A stretch of 16,334 nt of DNA from Anaerolineaceae bacterium (GCA_021107195.1 JAIOTF010000236.1:1-16334); one strand, 5' to 3'; shown: positions 1 through 7,908, counted from the first letter of the stretch. Notes: generated from the letters alone by a model not told the origin. Numbers and translations are program-made.

Positions 1-56
1 TACATACGATATGGCATGATTGCTGCCATGATAAAAAGGCAACAAAAGGAGACAAC

Positions 57-230
57 ATGCTTTCAGGAATTGGTTTAGGCGAAATATTATTGATCGCTTT
101 GGTGGTTTTGTTGGTGTTTGGCGTCGGCCGCATCACCAAGGTTGCCGGTGAATTAGGGAGCGGCATCAATGCCTTCCGCAAAGGATTAAAAGGCGATATA
201 AACGAGGAAGAATCCAACAACGAAAAATGA
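57..230 (+). CDS. tatA: Sec-independent translocase subunit TatA (57 aa)
   Basis: A short 57-residue protein. It has an N-terminal membrane segment (about residues 8-22), then the FG hinge (FGVGR, 21-25) and an amphipathic helix (about 26-46, with GELGSGINAFRKGLKG). It ends in an acidic polar tail. This is the TatA/TatB architecture; the short tail and FRKGLKG motif favour TatA. TatA multimers form the membrane-passing part of the twin-arginine route for folded proteins. The start is well supported by AAAGGAG at 45-51. tatC follows after 103 bases on the same strand, which strongly supports the call. Loss of the usual proline after FG is a variant I believe occurs in Chloroflexota TatA. No separate tatB is seen, as in minimal TatAC systems. 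Confidence 0.9.
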   Translation: MLSGIGLGEILLIALVVLLVFGVGRITKVAGELGSGINAFRKGLKGDINEEESNNEK

Positions 231-258
231 TCTTCGCTGATCTTTTGTAACTTTCCGG

Positions 259-288
259 CCGGAGGCGGTTTTCGCACCGCTTCTCCGG
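259..288 (+). promoter_or_regulatory. Intercistronic hairpin between tatA and tatC
   Basis: CCGGAG (259-264) pairs with CTCCGG (283-288), and GCGGT (265-269) pairs with ACCGC (276-280). The loop is TTTCGC and two T residues are bulged. That gives 11 base pairs, mostly G-C. No U-run follows, so it is not a standard intrinsic terminator. Inference: it may block 3' exonucleases or partly attenuate, helping TatA to be made in excess over TatC. Confidence 0.5.
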
Positions 289-333
289 CTGCTTGCTGAA
301 TTCACCTCAAGCAAACTATCACCAGCAGGACAG

Positions 334-1098
334 ATGATGCTGAAAAGCAAACAAGCACAAGAAAACCCCCGGCCCAACAAGGAAAAAAAAGCCAGAAATC
401 CTTCTGATGAAAAAATGAGGTCCATCTGGGATCATTTGGATGAGCTGCGCGCCCGCCTGCTGAAAATCTTGCTGGGTTTGGTTGCCACGACCCTTGTGAG
501 TCTGCTGGCGGCCAACCAGCTGATGATCCTGCTGGCAGCCCCGATTGGCGGGCTGGAAAACTTGCAATCCATCGAAGTCACTGAGAATGTTTCTGTTTTC
601 ATGCGGACATCCCTGCTGGCCGGTTTTATCCTGGCCCTGCCCTTCACCCTGTACCAATTAATGGCCTTCGTCAGCCCCGGGCTGGAATCAAAAGAACGCA
701 GATGGATCTTTCTCTCCATCCCTTTTGCCACCCTGCTGTTCGTCGGCGGCGTGCTTTTCGCTTACTTTATCATGCTGCCTGCCGCAGTGCCATTTCTGGT
801 TTCGTTCATGGGGGTCGAAACCGTGCCGCGTCTGTCCAACTATATGCAATTCACCCTGAACATCATCTTTTGGATCGGGGTCTGTTTCGAAATTCCATTG
901 GTGATGTTCATCCTGGCAAAGCTCAAACTGGTCACAGCCCGCCAGATGATCAAACAATGGCGAATCGCGATCATTGCCAGTGCCGTTTTGGCGGCCGTGA
1001 TCAGCCCCACGATCGACCCCGTCAACATGCTGCTGCTGATAGCGCCTTTGCTTGGCCTTTATCTCTTGAGCATCCTGCTGGCAGCACTGGCACGTTGA
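334..1098 (+). CDS. tatC: Sec-independent translocase subunit TatC (254 aa)
   Basis: TatC is the six-helix membrane receptor that binds twin-arginine signal peptides and recruits TatA. After a basic N-terminal tail (1-28) comes the family signature HLDELRARL (34-42). The first loop holds SPGLESKERR (114-123), the conserved FxxPGLxxxER-type region. FEIPLV (185-190) carries the conserved membrane glutamate E186, and SPTIDP (224-229) carries the conserved aspartate D228. Hydrophobic segments fall at about 43-62, 93-113, 126-150, 172-195, 209-226 and 230-252. A length of 254 aa is normal. The start at 334 has only a short-spaced AGGA (327-330); ATG at 337 is also possible, and a start at 415 would give a tail-less but still recognisable protein. 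Confidence 0.93.
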   Translation: MMLKSKQAQENPRPNKEKKARNPSDEKMRSIWDHLDELRARLLKILLGLVATTLVSLLAANQLMILLAAPIGGLENLQSIEVTENVSVFMRTSLLAGFILALPFTLYQLMAFVSPGLESKERRWIFLSIPFATLLFVGGVLFAYFIMLPAAVPFLVSFMGVETVPRLSNYMQFTLNIIFWIGVCFEIPLVMFILAKLKLVTARQMIKQWRIAIIASAVLAAVISPTIDPVNMLLLIAPLLGLYLLSILLAALAR

Positions 1099-1159
1099 TT
1101 TAAGAAATAAATACTGTTCCCTGTTACCCAATCCCTGCCACCCATAACGGAGACACGCA

Positions 1160-2446
1160 ATGATCAATCTTGTTCCTGAATTTCTGCCTGAGATCACAGC
1201 CCACCGTCTGCCCAATCTTGACCTGGGAGAAAATGCAGTACATCCTTATTACCACGGTTATTCACTGGGCAATCTTCCCGCCAGTATTTGCCAATGGCTG
1301 GGCGCACCGCCATTCGGTGCTGCACCCCTGAAAGAAAACCTGCATGACAAACTGGGAAACCATTACAAAAATGTGATCCTGGTGCTGGTCGACGGACTGG
1401 GATTGAACTGGTTTGAAGACGTCCGCAAAAACAACCCCTCCCTGGCACAAATCTGGGATGACATGCTGGAACAAGCTACCCTGGCCCCGCTGACCAGCGT
1501 CGTCCCCAGCACCACCGCCACCGCCCTGACCACGCTCTGGACCGGCGCCACACCAGCCGAACACGGCATATTGGGATATGAGATCTGGCTCAAGGAATAT
1601 GGCGTGGTGGCGAATATGATCTTTCATAGCGCCATCACTTTTTATGGTGATTTTGGAGGACTAAAGCGCGCCGGATTTGACCCCGAAAATTTCCTGACAG
1701 TCCCTACTCTGGGCCCGCACATGCAGAAGTACAACATCCAACCCTATGCCTTCCAACACCGCGCCATTGCCAATTCCGGCCTGTCACGGATGCACATGAA
1801 GGGGGTCAATGTCGTCCCCTGCCGCACCCTGGAAGACCAATGGTATAACGTGCAGCACATTCTGGGACAAAAGCAGGATCAGCACCGCTACCTCTACGTG
1901 TATTGGAGCATTCTGGATGAAATGTCGCACGCCTATGGGGCAGACGACCCACGCGTGGCACAGGATTTCACCAGCTTCAGCCGCTCGTTGGCAGTATTTC
2001 TCAAGACCCTGCAAGCCAAAAATCGTGAGGATACCCTTGTGCTGCTGACCGCCGACCACGGGCATCTGCCCACACCCCGCAACCCCCATTTTGAACTACT
2101 CAACCACCCCGAATTGATGGCATCCCTGACCATCAAGCCTACCTGTGAAAACCGGCTGCCTTATCTCTTCGTCAAGCCAGGCTGCGAGGCCAAAGTGCAA
2201 ACCTATGTTGAACAACAGTGGCCGGGACTGTTCAAAATGATTCCCGCGGAGCATGCCCTGCAGGCCGGGTTGTTTGGCAGCAACGGCATGGATGCACGCA
2301 CGCCAGATCGGATTGGCAATTGGATCGTCGTTCCACAGAAAGGGGCCTATTGGTGGTGGGCTGACAACAAAAATCCCCTGCTCGGCCGGCACGGCGGGGT
2401 CAGCCCCACCGAAATGCTGGTGCCACTGATCGCCTGGAAGGTGTGA
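1160..2446 (+). CDS. Alkaline-phosphatase-superfamily phosphodiesterase/pyrophosphatase (428 aa)
   Basis: Type I phosphodiesterase/nucleotide pyrophosphatase fold. The metal-site residues appear in family order: D78 in VLVDGLG, the nucleophile region PSTTATALTTLWTG (116-129, probable nucleophile T119), D253 and H257 in ILDEMSHAYG, D299 and H300 in LLTADHGH, and H411 in GRHGGVSPTEMLVPL. A complete site argues for an active hydrolase of phosphate mono- or diesters; the substrate cannot be read. No signal peptide or twin-arginine motif is seen, so it is probably cytoplasmic despite following tat genes. CGGAGA (1148-1153) lies seven bases before the ATG. It is 61 bases after tatC and ends before the terminator at 2470. 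Confidence 0.85.
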   Translation: MINLVPEFLPEITAHRLPNLDLGENAVHPYYHGYSLGNLPASICQWLGAPPFGAAPLKENLHDKLGNHYKNVILVLVDGLGLNWFEDVRKNNPSLAQIWDDMLEQATLAPLTSVVPSTTATALTTLWTGATPAEHGILGYEIWLKEYGVVANMIFHSAITFYGDFGGLKRAGFDPENFLTVPTLGPHMQKYNIQPYAFQHRAIANSGLSRMHMKGVNVVPCRTLEDQWYNVQHILGQKQDQHRYLYVYWSILDEMSHAYGADDPRVAQDFTSFSRSLAVFLKTLQAKNREDTLVLLTADHGHLPTPRNPHFELLNHPELMASLTIKPTCENRLPYLFVKPGCEAKVQTYVEQQWPGLFKMIPAEHALQAGLFGSNGMDARTPDRIGNWIVVPQKGAYWWWADNKNPLLGRHGGVSPTEMLVPLIAWKV

Positions 2447-2469
2447 TCTGCACGACCAAATTAAATTCG

Positions 2470-2504
2470 AACATCCCCTCTGTCAAAGAGGGGATGTTGT
2501 TTTT
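2470..2504 (+). terminator. Intrinsic terminator after the phosphodiesterase gene
   Basis: A perfect 12-bp stem (AACATCCCCTCT at 2470-2481 with its complement at 2487-2498) has a GTCAA loop and is followed by GTTTTT. It ends the + strand tat/phosphodiesterase unit. It may also slow transcripts arriving from the convergent - strand gene, but the T-run on that side is poor. Confidence 0.92.
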
Positions 2505-2516
2505 ATGAATATCCCT

Positions 2517-3950
2517 TTATGCTTCCGGAAGAGCTTCCACCACTTCAGTTTCAACGGCAGGTTTCCGGGCATTGCGCCAATCCTGATAGAGCAGCCACAT
2601 GGCGCCCAGACCGAACACGGTTGCGACCAGCCCAACCAACCAGCCCAGGAAGGGGATGCTGCGCATCAAAACGTAAAGCAGCACACCCAACAGCGTACCC
2701 CATACATGCTGGTTCTTCGCATTCGACGCCACCTGACCCAGCAGGCGGGTTCCCACCAGATAAGCCAACACCAGTTTGCTGCCATAGTTGACCAGCAGCA
2801 GGAAGACTGCGAAGACCAATGCCAGGCTGGAGAAACCGATGCCAAAGACCACACGGCTCAATGCACCCAAAGTGATCACGGCGAAGAGAATACCCACACC
2901 CAGAATGACGATGCCGGCCACGAAGGAGCCTGCATAACCAACCAGCAAGGCCAGGAAACCATACCCGGCAGAAGGCAGCGGTTTTTCAGCAGCTTTATCA
3001 GCCACATTCTTGAGCAACTTCGGCAGCAGCCACAAGGCCAGACCTGCCAGCAGCAGAAGGGTAACCAACCGTTGCATGAACTTGAACATCCAGCGCAAGA
3101 AAGGCGTCACCACCGTGGCTCGGCGCATCCTGTCGGAGTCCACATCTACTTCGGTACCATCCACATCGGCCGGGACAGGAGTTTGGAAGACAATGCCGCC
3201 CTCAGGCCGGGTCTGGATTGCATCAGCCTGTTCTTTAGGGCTGGTATAGGTCAAAGAACCGCCAATTTCTGCATTTTCCGAAATGCGCAACCCGGGCGTG
3301 ATAGCCGCAGGGGCACCTGGAGGCGACCAGTAAGAGGGAAATCCTTCAGCATCGCTGGCTTCCACATCCAAAACAACGTCACCACCCACAGCACCATTCA
3401 ATTCCACTGCAGCGGCAGCAATATTGAGGTTGCGTGCCACATCGCCATCGAGTACGGCTTGATACGCACCTGCATACATTCCACGATTGATCTCTGAACC
3501 AGCTTCTGACGTCAAGGCGTAGCCGCCGTAGTACAGATTCAGGCCTGCGCTGGCATTTTCACCCAGAACCATGGTAGAGCTGCCGCCAGCGATACTGCCG
3601 GAAACCTTGCCGTCGATGGTGATATTCTGGCCACCAACAAACAAATTACCGTTGATTTCGCCGCTTTCCGCAATCACAATTAGATTGCCAAAAGCAAACA
3701 CATCCCCATTAACTGTTCCGCTGATGGTCACAGTGTTGCCAGTTGCCATCAAATTCCCGTTAACCGTGCCTTCCATGCGAACCGCGTCGCCATCAAGGAA
3801 AACATCGTCATCGATCACTTCGTCCGGGCCAATAACAGGGCCATCTCCAAAACTGGCGGCTTGAACCGGTACCACCAAACCCAGGACTAAAATCATAACC
3901 AGAGGCATGATCAAAGACCAACGATACCACAATGAACTTCTCACCTTCAT
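2517..3950 (-). CDS. Bactofilin-like (polymer-forming) secreted membrane protein (477 aa)
   Basis: The chosen start at 3950 has AAAGGAG about seven bases upstream; an in-frame ATG at 3989 lacks such a site. The protein begins with a signal peptide (about 1-31, ending VQA-A). Short beta-repeats of the polymer-forming/bactofilin kind follow (about 40-125), seen as recurring G-x-V-N-G-[ND] turns (VNGNLMATG, VNGDVFAFG, INGNLFVGG). After a spacer come a long hydrophobic region at about 290-460 with several membrane segments, and an acidic tail. Bactofilins normally form cytoplasmic filaments; here the signal peptide puts the beta-repeat part outside the membrane. Function is unknown; an envelope scaffold role is inference. 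It is a single-gene unit, convergent with the phosphodiesterase. Confidence 0.75.
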   Translation of the reverse strand: MKVRSSLWYRWSLIMPLVMILVLGLVVPVQAASFGDGPVIGPDEVIDDDVFLDGDAVRMEGTVNGNLMATGNTVTISGTVNGDVFAFGNLIVIAESGEINGNLFVGGQNITIDGKVSGSIAGGSSTMVLGENASAGLNLYYGGYALTSEAGSEINRGMYAGAYQAVLDGDVARNLNIAAAAVELNGAVGGDVVLDVEASDAEGFPSYWSPPGAPAAITPGLRISENAEIGGSLTYTSPKEQADAIQTRPEGGIVFQTPVPADVDGTEVDVDSDRMRRATVVTPFLRWMFKFMQRLVTLLLLAGLALWLLPKLLKNVADKAAEKPLPSAGYGFLALLVGYAGSFVAGIVILGVGILFAVITLGALSRVVFGIGFSSLALVFAVFLLLVNYGSKLVLAYLVGTRLLGQVASNAKNQHVWGTLLGVLLYVLMRSIPFLGWLVGLVATVFGLGAMWLLYQDWRNARKPAVETEVVEALPEA

Positions 3951-4145
3951 CAATTTACTCCTTTGAAAATAAAAATAACCAATTGGCATTCAATACGATA
4001 TACGCATTGCAGCCGAAAAAGTTGCACAAAGTCGTATCGCTTCCTGCCAGTTATACTCTCTAAAACAATATCTAATTCGTTTATTTCTCAACGTTAACAA
4101 TCCTTAACAATTTAAAGCGCACGGTGCGTTAGAAGTGCAAGAATT

Positions 4146-4194
4146 AAACCGCTCACCGCTCCGCATGATATTCGGCAAGCTCAGTGAACGGTTT
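4146..4194. repeat. REP-like palindromic element
   Basis: AAACCG (4146-4151) pairs with CGGTTT (4189-4194), and TCAC (4153-4156) pairs with GTGA (4184-4187) across one C/A mismatch. The right arm, TTCGGCAAGCTCAGTGAACGG, is close to the dispersed palindrome core TTCGACAAGCTCAGTGAACGG known from many bacterial genomes. It looks like a partly decayed copy. Confidence 0.5.
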
Positions 4195-4235
4195 TTATAA
4201 TCAAAACGGGCATGCCGCTGGAAAGGGCATGCCCG
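4195..4235 (-). terminator. Intrinsic terminator of the M42/solute-binding operon
   Basis: Read on the - strand, CGGGCATGCC (4235-4226) pairs perfectly with GGCATGCCCG (4216-4207) around a nine-base loop. TTTTGATTATAAAAA follows. It lies 23 bases after the stop of the small anchored protein, as expected for an operon end. Confidence 0.8.
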
Positions 4236-4257
4236 CAAGAACACAGTTGGGAAATGT

Positions 4258-4563
4258 TTACTCCCGACGGCGGCGAATCCCGTAAAAGGTTCCCGCAATA
4301 ATGATCGTCACCAGCAGCACACCCATCAGGACAATATTATTGGTCAGCTCATTGCTGCGCGCCAACTCTGACGGCATGGCAGTCGGCATTAAAGGAATCT
4401 CGGTAGGCAGGGGTGTGGGGGTCAGCGTACCCACTGCAGAAGGCACAATTTGCTCAGAAAGCGGCGCACACCGCACCAGCAGCAATGCTGTCATCAGCGC
4501 CAAAAGCATTAATAATGCTGTATTTCGCTTTTTAAAATTTACCCGTATAAAGTCATTCATCAT
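4258..4563 (-). CDS. Small membrane-anchored Thr/Pro-linker protein (101 aa)
   Basis: I do not recognise a family. The protein has a basic N-terminus, a hydrophobic segment (about 16-30, LLMLLALMTALLLV) ending at RC, a Thr/Pro-rich stretch (about 45-65, TLTPTPLPTEIP), a second hydrophobic segment (about 75-94) and a terminal RRRRE. The C at 32 resembles a lipoprotein cysteine, but the arginine before it is unfavourable, so a membrane anchor is more likely. The ATG pair at 4563/4560 follows AGGGA, which overlaps the end of the solute-binding protein gene; the gap is eight bases. Co-transcription suggests a partner of the lipoprotein, but that is inference. Confidence 0.65.
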   Translation of the reverse strand: MMNDFIRVNFKKRNTALLMLLALMTALLLVRCAPLSEQIVPSAVGTLTPTPLPTEIPLMPTAMPSELARSNELTNNIVLMGVLLVTIIIAGTFYGIRRRRE

Positions 4564-4571
4564 GGTTTTCC

Positions 4572-5930
4572 CTATTTGTTCAATTCAGGAATCAGCAAAC
4601 GTTCGCTTGCAGCCTGCGCCTGCATTTCCGGCATGCCTTTATACTGAATAATTTGCAAAGCGCTTTCCTCCAGCACCGGCCCCAGGCTGGAGAGAAGATC
4701 ATTGGCAGGGCGTAAATTCGCCGAAAGCACAATCTGGCTGATTAGCGAACGCATGCTCTGATTGGGCCAGCTGGCCAGAGAGGTGGGGCGGGTCGGCAAA
4801 AAACCGGAATGTTCTGCCCAGGCAGCCAGGAAGTCGCTGTCCACCAGATATTCAGCCAGAGCCTGGCTGAGGGACTGACGCTGCGGGTCGGGATCCGCCA
4901 AAGCCCAGGTACAGCCACTGGCTGTTGTATACGGCTCGCTGCCCAGCAAAGGCAGCAAGACGGCGGTCGTATCCACCGGCAGTTCGGAAAGGTAACGAGT
5001 GCTCCAGGTGACCATCCAGTCTGCCCGACGCTCTGTGTACGCCTCCCACGCCTGACCATCAGTCTGATATTCCGAAAGCCAAACAGGGAAAGCACCGCTC
5101 TGTGTGCCCTGTTGATAAACGCTCAATACCTCTGTCAGCACTTCGGGGTCCAATGCGGGGCGGTTTTGAGAGTCGCTGATGCTGCCGCCAGCAGATTGAT
5201 ACATGGCCAAAGTGACTGAGGCCAGCGGATCTGCTGCCGGGATGAGCAGCGGTTTGCCTGTTTCAACAACATCCTCCCATGTCTTGGGGGCGGCGCTGAT
5301 ATATGCTGGCCGGTAAACCAACAGCAAGGCATCCCCCGCAAAAGGCAGGCCATACATGCTGCCCTGGATCAAAGCCATCTGCCGCGCATATGGATACCAA
5401 TCCGGGTCGTCAATAGTGGAGGCCAAATCATCCATTGGATAAATCAACCCTTTCAAAGCAGCCGTTTCGAGGTCTGCCCGGCGCAGTGCGACGAGGGACG
5501 GTAAAGCGCCCGGGGCAGCCGCACTGGCCGCCGTCAATGAATCGAGCAAACTGCTGGCGCCGGCCGCAGCCTTGACCCTCACCTCAACTGATTCAACGTC
5601 TGGATTCTGCTGGCTGAATTCTTTCAAACGCAGCGCCAGCAGCCGGCCGGCTGCTGTATCACCATTGGGATCAAATTCCGGCGGCACCCAAATCGTCAAT
5701 ACCTGCGGCGGCGTTGGCGTGGGAGTCTCTTCAGGGAGCTCTTCGGGGTCGCTTGTCCCGCCTGGTGTCGCATCAGGCACTTCTGCCGGTGCAGCCATTT
5801 GTTCCGAAAAAATAGGAGGCATGCCCAATTCCGCTGCCACCTGGTTCACCTGACTGCATCCGGACAGGAAAAGCGCCGATATCACCAACACAATCAAACA
5901 AGAAGACAAAATCAAGACACGTTTTTTCAT
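4572..5930 (-). CDS. Extracellular solute-binding lipoprotein, ABC family 1 type (452 aa)
   Basis: The N-terminus is a lipoprotein signal with lipobox LSGC (22-25; C25 is the lipidated residue). A Thr/Pro-rich linker (about 50-75) follows, then a periplasmic-binding fold starting VLTIWVPPEFDPNGD. GLIYPMDDL and YGLPFAGDALLLVYRP match the usual landmarks of sugar or oligosaccharide-type binding proteins. Such proteins capture a ligand for an ABC permease, but no permease or ATPase gene is next to it. ATG at 5930 shares a base with the upstream TGA (TGATG); GTG at 5933 is an alternative. The only SD-like GGAG is 14-17 bases away, so translation is probably coupled to the peptidase gene upstream. 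The ligand cannot be read. Confidence 0.82.
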   Translation of the reverse strand: MKKRVLILSSCLIVLVISALFLSGCSQVNQVAAELGMPPIFSEQMAAPAEVPDATPGGTSDPEELPEETPTPTPPQVLTIWVPPEFDPNGDTAAGRLLALRLKEFSQQNPDVESVEVRVKAAAGASSLLDSLTAASAAAPGALPSLVALRRADLETAALKGLIYPMDDLASTIDDPDWYPYARQMALIQGSMYGLPFAGDALLLVYRPAYISAAPKTWEDVVETGKPLLIPAADPLASVTLAMYQSAGGSISDSQNRPALDPEVLTEVLSVYQQGTQSGAFPVWLSEYQTDGQAWEAYTERRADWMVTWSTRYLSELPVDTTAVLLPLLGSEPYTTASGCTWALADPDPQRQSLSQALAEYLVDSDFLAAWAEHSGFLPTRPTSLASWPNQSMRSLISQIVLSANLRPANDLLSSLGPVLEESALQIIQYKGMPEMQAQAASERLLIPELNK

Positions 5931-6925
5931 CACAATTGAATCGAATTCTCCAGAATATGCAGCAACAATGTCATCGCCTGATGAACATCCTGCGCGTCCA
6001 CCATTTCCACCGGGCTGTGAACATAGCGCATCGGGATCGAAATACCGCCCGAAGGCACTCCCGCCCGCGCAGTCTGGATCATACTGGCGTCGGTTGCCCC
6101 GCGCATCAGAATCTCACGCTGCACCGGCAAGTTGAGCTGCGCAGCGGCAGCTTCCATCGCCTGCACCAACCCGGGATATGCAATGATGCCGGCATCCTTG
6201 ACTTTGATCGCCGGGCCATTGCCCAATGCCACCGCCATCTTGCGGCCCTTGGGGGTATCGCCGGTAGCAGTCGCATCCAGAGCAATACCCACGTCCGGAT
6301 CAATCCCGTAAGCGGCGGCCCTGGCGCCTTTGCGCCCGACTTCTTCCAATACCGTAAACACAAAATAGACCTCGTGCGGACTATCCTTCAACTGCCGCAG
6401 GGTTTCCAGCAGCAGGGCTACGCATACCCGATCATCCAGTGCCTTGCCAGTCCAGCGGCCGTCAACTTCCTGAAAACTTCCCTGAAAAACGGCTGCATCC
6501 CCCACTTGCACCGGGCAGTCCTCCGGGCTGGCAGCACCCACATCGACAAACAATTTATCCAGGGTGATCTTCTCACCTGTGAAGCCTTCGATCTCATGCC
6601 CGACGACGCCTTGCACGCCGTTCAGGAAGCGGATGCGCTGCCCCAGACAATAGGGTGCATGCACTACGCCCAGATTGGAAACGCGCACAAATCCATGCTC
6701 ATCAACATGGGTGGCAATCAATCCAATCTCATCCAGATGGGCACTGAGCATCACCCGCAGGCCATTTGCAGCCTTTTTTCCCTTGCGGACAATCAGATTC
6801 CCCAGCCTGTCTACCCGCAGTTCATCGGCATACGGAGCGGCCATCTGACGCACCATATCGCGCACGACACGTTCATGTCCCGATGGGCCGTCACAAGCCA
6901 CTAACTGCTTCACAAGGTCAATCAT
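5930..6925 (-). CDS. M42 family metallopeptidase, copy 1 (331 aa)
   Basis: M42 enzymes are di-metal aminopeptidases, often assembled into tetrahedral dodecamers that trim peptides in the cytoplasm. The family residues are present: H63 and D65 in SAHLDE, D164 in KALDDR, the glutamate pair E194/E195 in VLEEVG, D217 in ALDAT and H303 in RYVHSPVE. GATDAS (276-281) matches the usual GGTDA-type loop. A length of 331 aa is typical. GAGGAG lies about seven bases before the ATG. It has the most canonical active site of the three copies here. Endoglucanase annotations of this family are historical and not preferred. No signal peptide. Confidence 0.9.
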   Translation of the reverse strand: MIDLVKQLVACDGPSGHERVVRDMVRQMAAPYADELRVDRLGNLIVRKGKKAANGLRVMLSAHLDEIGLIATHVDEHGFVRVSNLGVVHAPYCLGQRIRFLNGVQGVVGHEIEGFTGEKITLDKLFVDVGAASPEDCPVQVGDAAVFQGSFQEVDGRWTGKALDDRVCVALLLETLRQLKDSPHEVYFVFTVLEEVGRKGARAAAYGIDPDVGIALDATATGDTPKGRKMAVALGNGPAIKVKDAGIIAYPGLVQAMEAAAAQLNLPVQREILMRGATDASMIQTARAGVPSGGISIPMRYVHSPVEMVDAQDVHQAMTLLLHILENSIQL

Positions 6926-6946
6926 GCAATTCTCCTCAAATCGCTC

Positions 6947-7765
6947 TCAGGAGCGGTGTTCCTCTATCCATTTTACCGCATAGTCCACCAATGGACGCTG
7001 ATGAAACAAACGTGCTTCCCCGTAACCGATATTGCCTATACGCAATCGATCTGCCTGCGCTTCAAAATCCGCTCCGATTTCAGCAAAATCATCATCATCA
7101 TAATCCAGGTCTTGAAAGGTTACCCATTGCCGGCGGCCGTCCTGCATCAGCGGCGCCTGAGCCTCGACCATACTGCGGCTCGGATACGCCGCCCGCCACT
7201 CGGCCAGATGCAGCGAGGTGTTATTGCTGTGACCCACCCCCAGCAGCAGCACCCACGCGTCCAATTCATACAGGCGCGCCAGAGGAGAAACCTCCCCCAG
7301 GGAGTACGCCAGGCTGTGATTGGCGGTGATCTTCTGCGCCAGCGGCCCGCGCGCCGCAAAGGAAAGGTGCGGGTGATTGCTGCGCAGCACGCCCCGCTGT
7401 CTGCGGAAGCATTCCACCACTGCCCCCATTTTGCGGGTGGGGGTCAGGTCGGGGTCATAAGCTGGCATCGACTGACGGATCGCATCCCACCAGTTTTCCG
7501 GCACAGGCGGATGCTGCCAGGGTGCAGGGTCAGAAAAATCACCGGAATGGGTCGGCATGACCAGCGTGCCTTCCGGGCCAAGCACTTCTTCCAGCGCCAG
7601 CACCACAGCCTGCGCCCCGCCAGCGACCCATCCCAATGCACTCAGAGAGGAATGCACCAGCAGGGTCATCCCGTTTCGCACACCCAGGGCACGCAAGTCA
7701 GCACATAAACTTTCAATTGTTACCGGCCCATCCGTGCAGCGTTGGATCGCTTCCAGTTCGGTCAT
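6947..7765 (-). CDS. AAC(3)-family N-acetyltransferase (272 aa)
   Basis: It matches the aminoglycoside 3-N-acetyltransferase family (Antibiotic_NAT): VHSSLSALGWVAGGAQAVV (37-55), LGPEGTLVMPTHSGDF (62-77), SNHPHLSFAARG (129-140) and LLLGVGHSNNTSLHLAE (173-189) fall in the family order and give the usual length. The enzymes transfer acetyl from acetyl-CoA to an amine. Chromosomal copies such as YokD-like proteins often have no proven drug substrate, so resistance is not implied here. It sits 21 bases upstream of M42 copy 1 and 143 bases downstream of M42 copy 2. The ribosome site is weak (AGGGA 12 bases before the ATG). The context suggests an amine or peptide substrate, which is inference. Confidence 0.85.
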   Translation of the reverse strand: MTELEAIQRCTDGPVTIESLCADLRALGVRNGMTLLVHSSLSALGWVAGGAQAVVLALEEVLGPEGTLVMPTHSGDFSDPAPWQHPPVPENWWDAIRQSMPAYDPDLTPTRKMGAVVECFRRQRGVLRSNHPHLSFAARGPLAQKITANHSLAYSLGEVSPLARLYELDAWVLLLGVGHSNNTSLHLAEWRAAYPSRSMVEAQAPLMQDGRRQWVTFQDLDYDDDDFAEIGADFEAQADRLRIGNIGYGEARLFHQRPLVDYAVKWIEEHRS

Positions 7766-7854
7766 TGATCTATCTGTTCCCTGTATCTACTCAATGATCA
7801 GGCAAAAACGCAGGTACGACTTAGCCGTTATTCCCAATGATGTCCTCAAACCCA

Positions 7855-7872
7855 TGACGAATAAATTCGTCA
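7855..7872. promoter_or_regulatory. 18-bp palindrome in the gap before the acetyltransferase gene
   Basis: TGACGAAT-AA-ATTCGTCA is a perfect 8-bp inverted repeat with a two-base centre. It lies in the only sizeable gap (143 bases) inside the M42 operon. The form suits a dimeric repressor operator; no clear promoter hexamers were found beside it. Confidence 0.35.
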
Positions 7873-7908
7873 CTACACAAGGTTCTTCCTGTTTCCATAA
7901 CCCTGTCT

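Larger units (their letters stand above)
3951..4257. other. Intergenic region upstream of the bactofilin-like gene
   Basis: These 307 bases have no convincing gene. They hold the - strand ribosome site at about 3958-3964, an AT-rich stretch at 3960-4120 that probably contains the promoter of the bactofilin-like gene (no clear -35/-10 pair chosen), a REP-like palindrome at 4146-4194, and the terminator of the operon on the right. Confidence 0.5.

Noticed and set aside
1160..2446. Tat-exported phosphatase suggested by its position after tatC
   Set aside because: The N-terminus lacks a twin-arginine motif and a hydrophobic signal segment.
2505..3497. Long + strand open frame of 330 codons
   Set aside because: It is antisense to the bactofilin-like gene, Gln/His-rich without any domain, and has no convincing ribosome site. 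The - strand frame has a signal peptide, repeats and membrane helices.
5936..6904. Long + strand open frame opposite M42 copy 1
   Set aside because: It is a mirror of a GC-biased coding gene. The - strand has a complete M42 active site.
7787..7908. Possible short gene in the gap between M42 copy 2 and the acetyltransferase
   Set aside because: The open frames there run into M42 coding sequence in the wrong frame and have no ribosome site.
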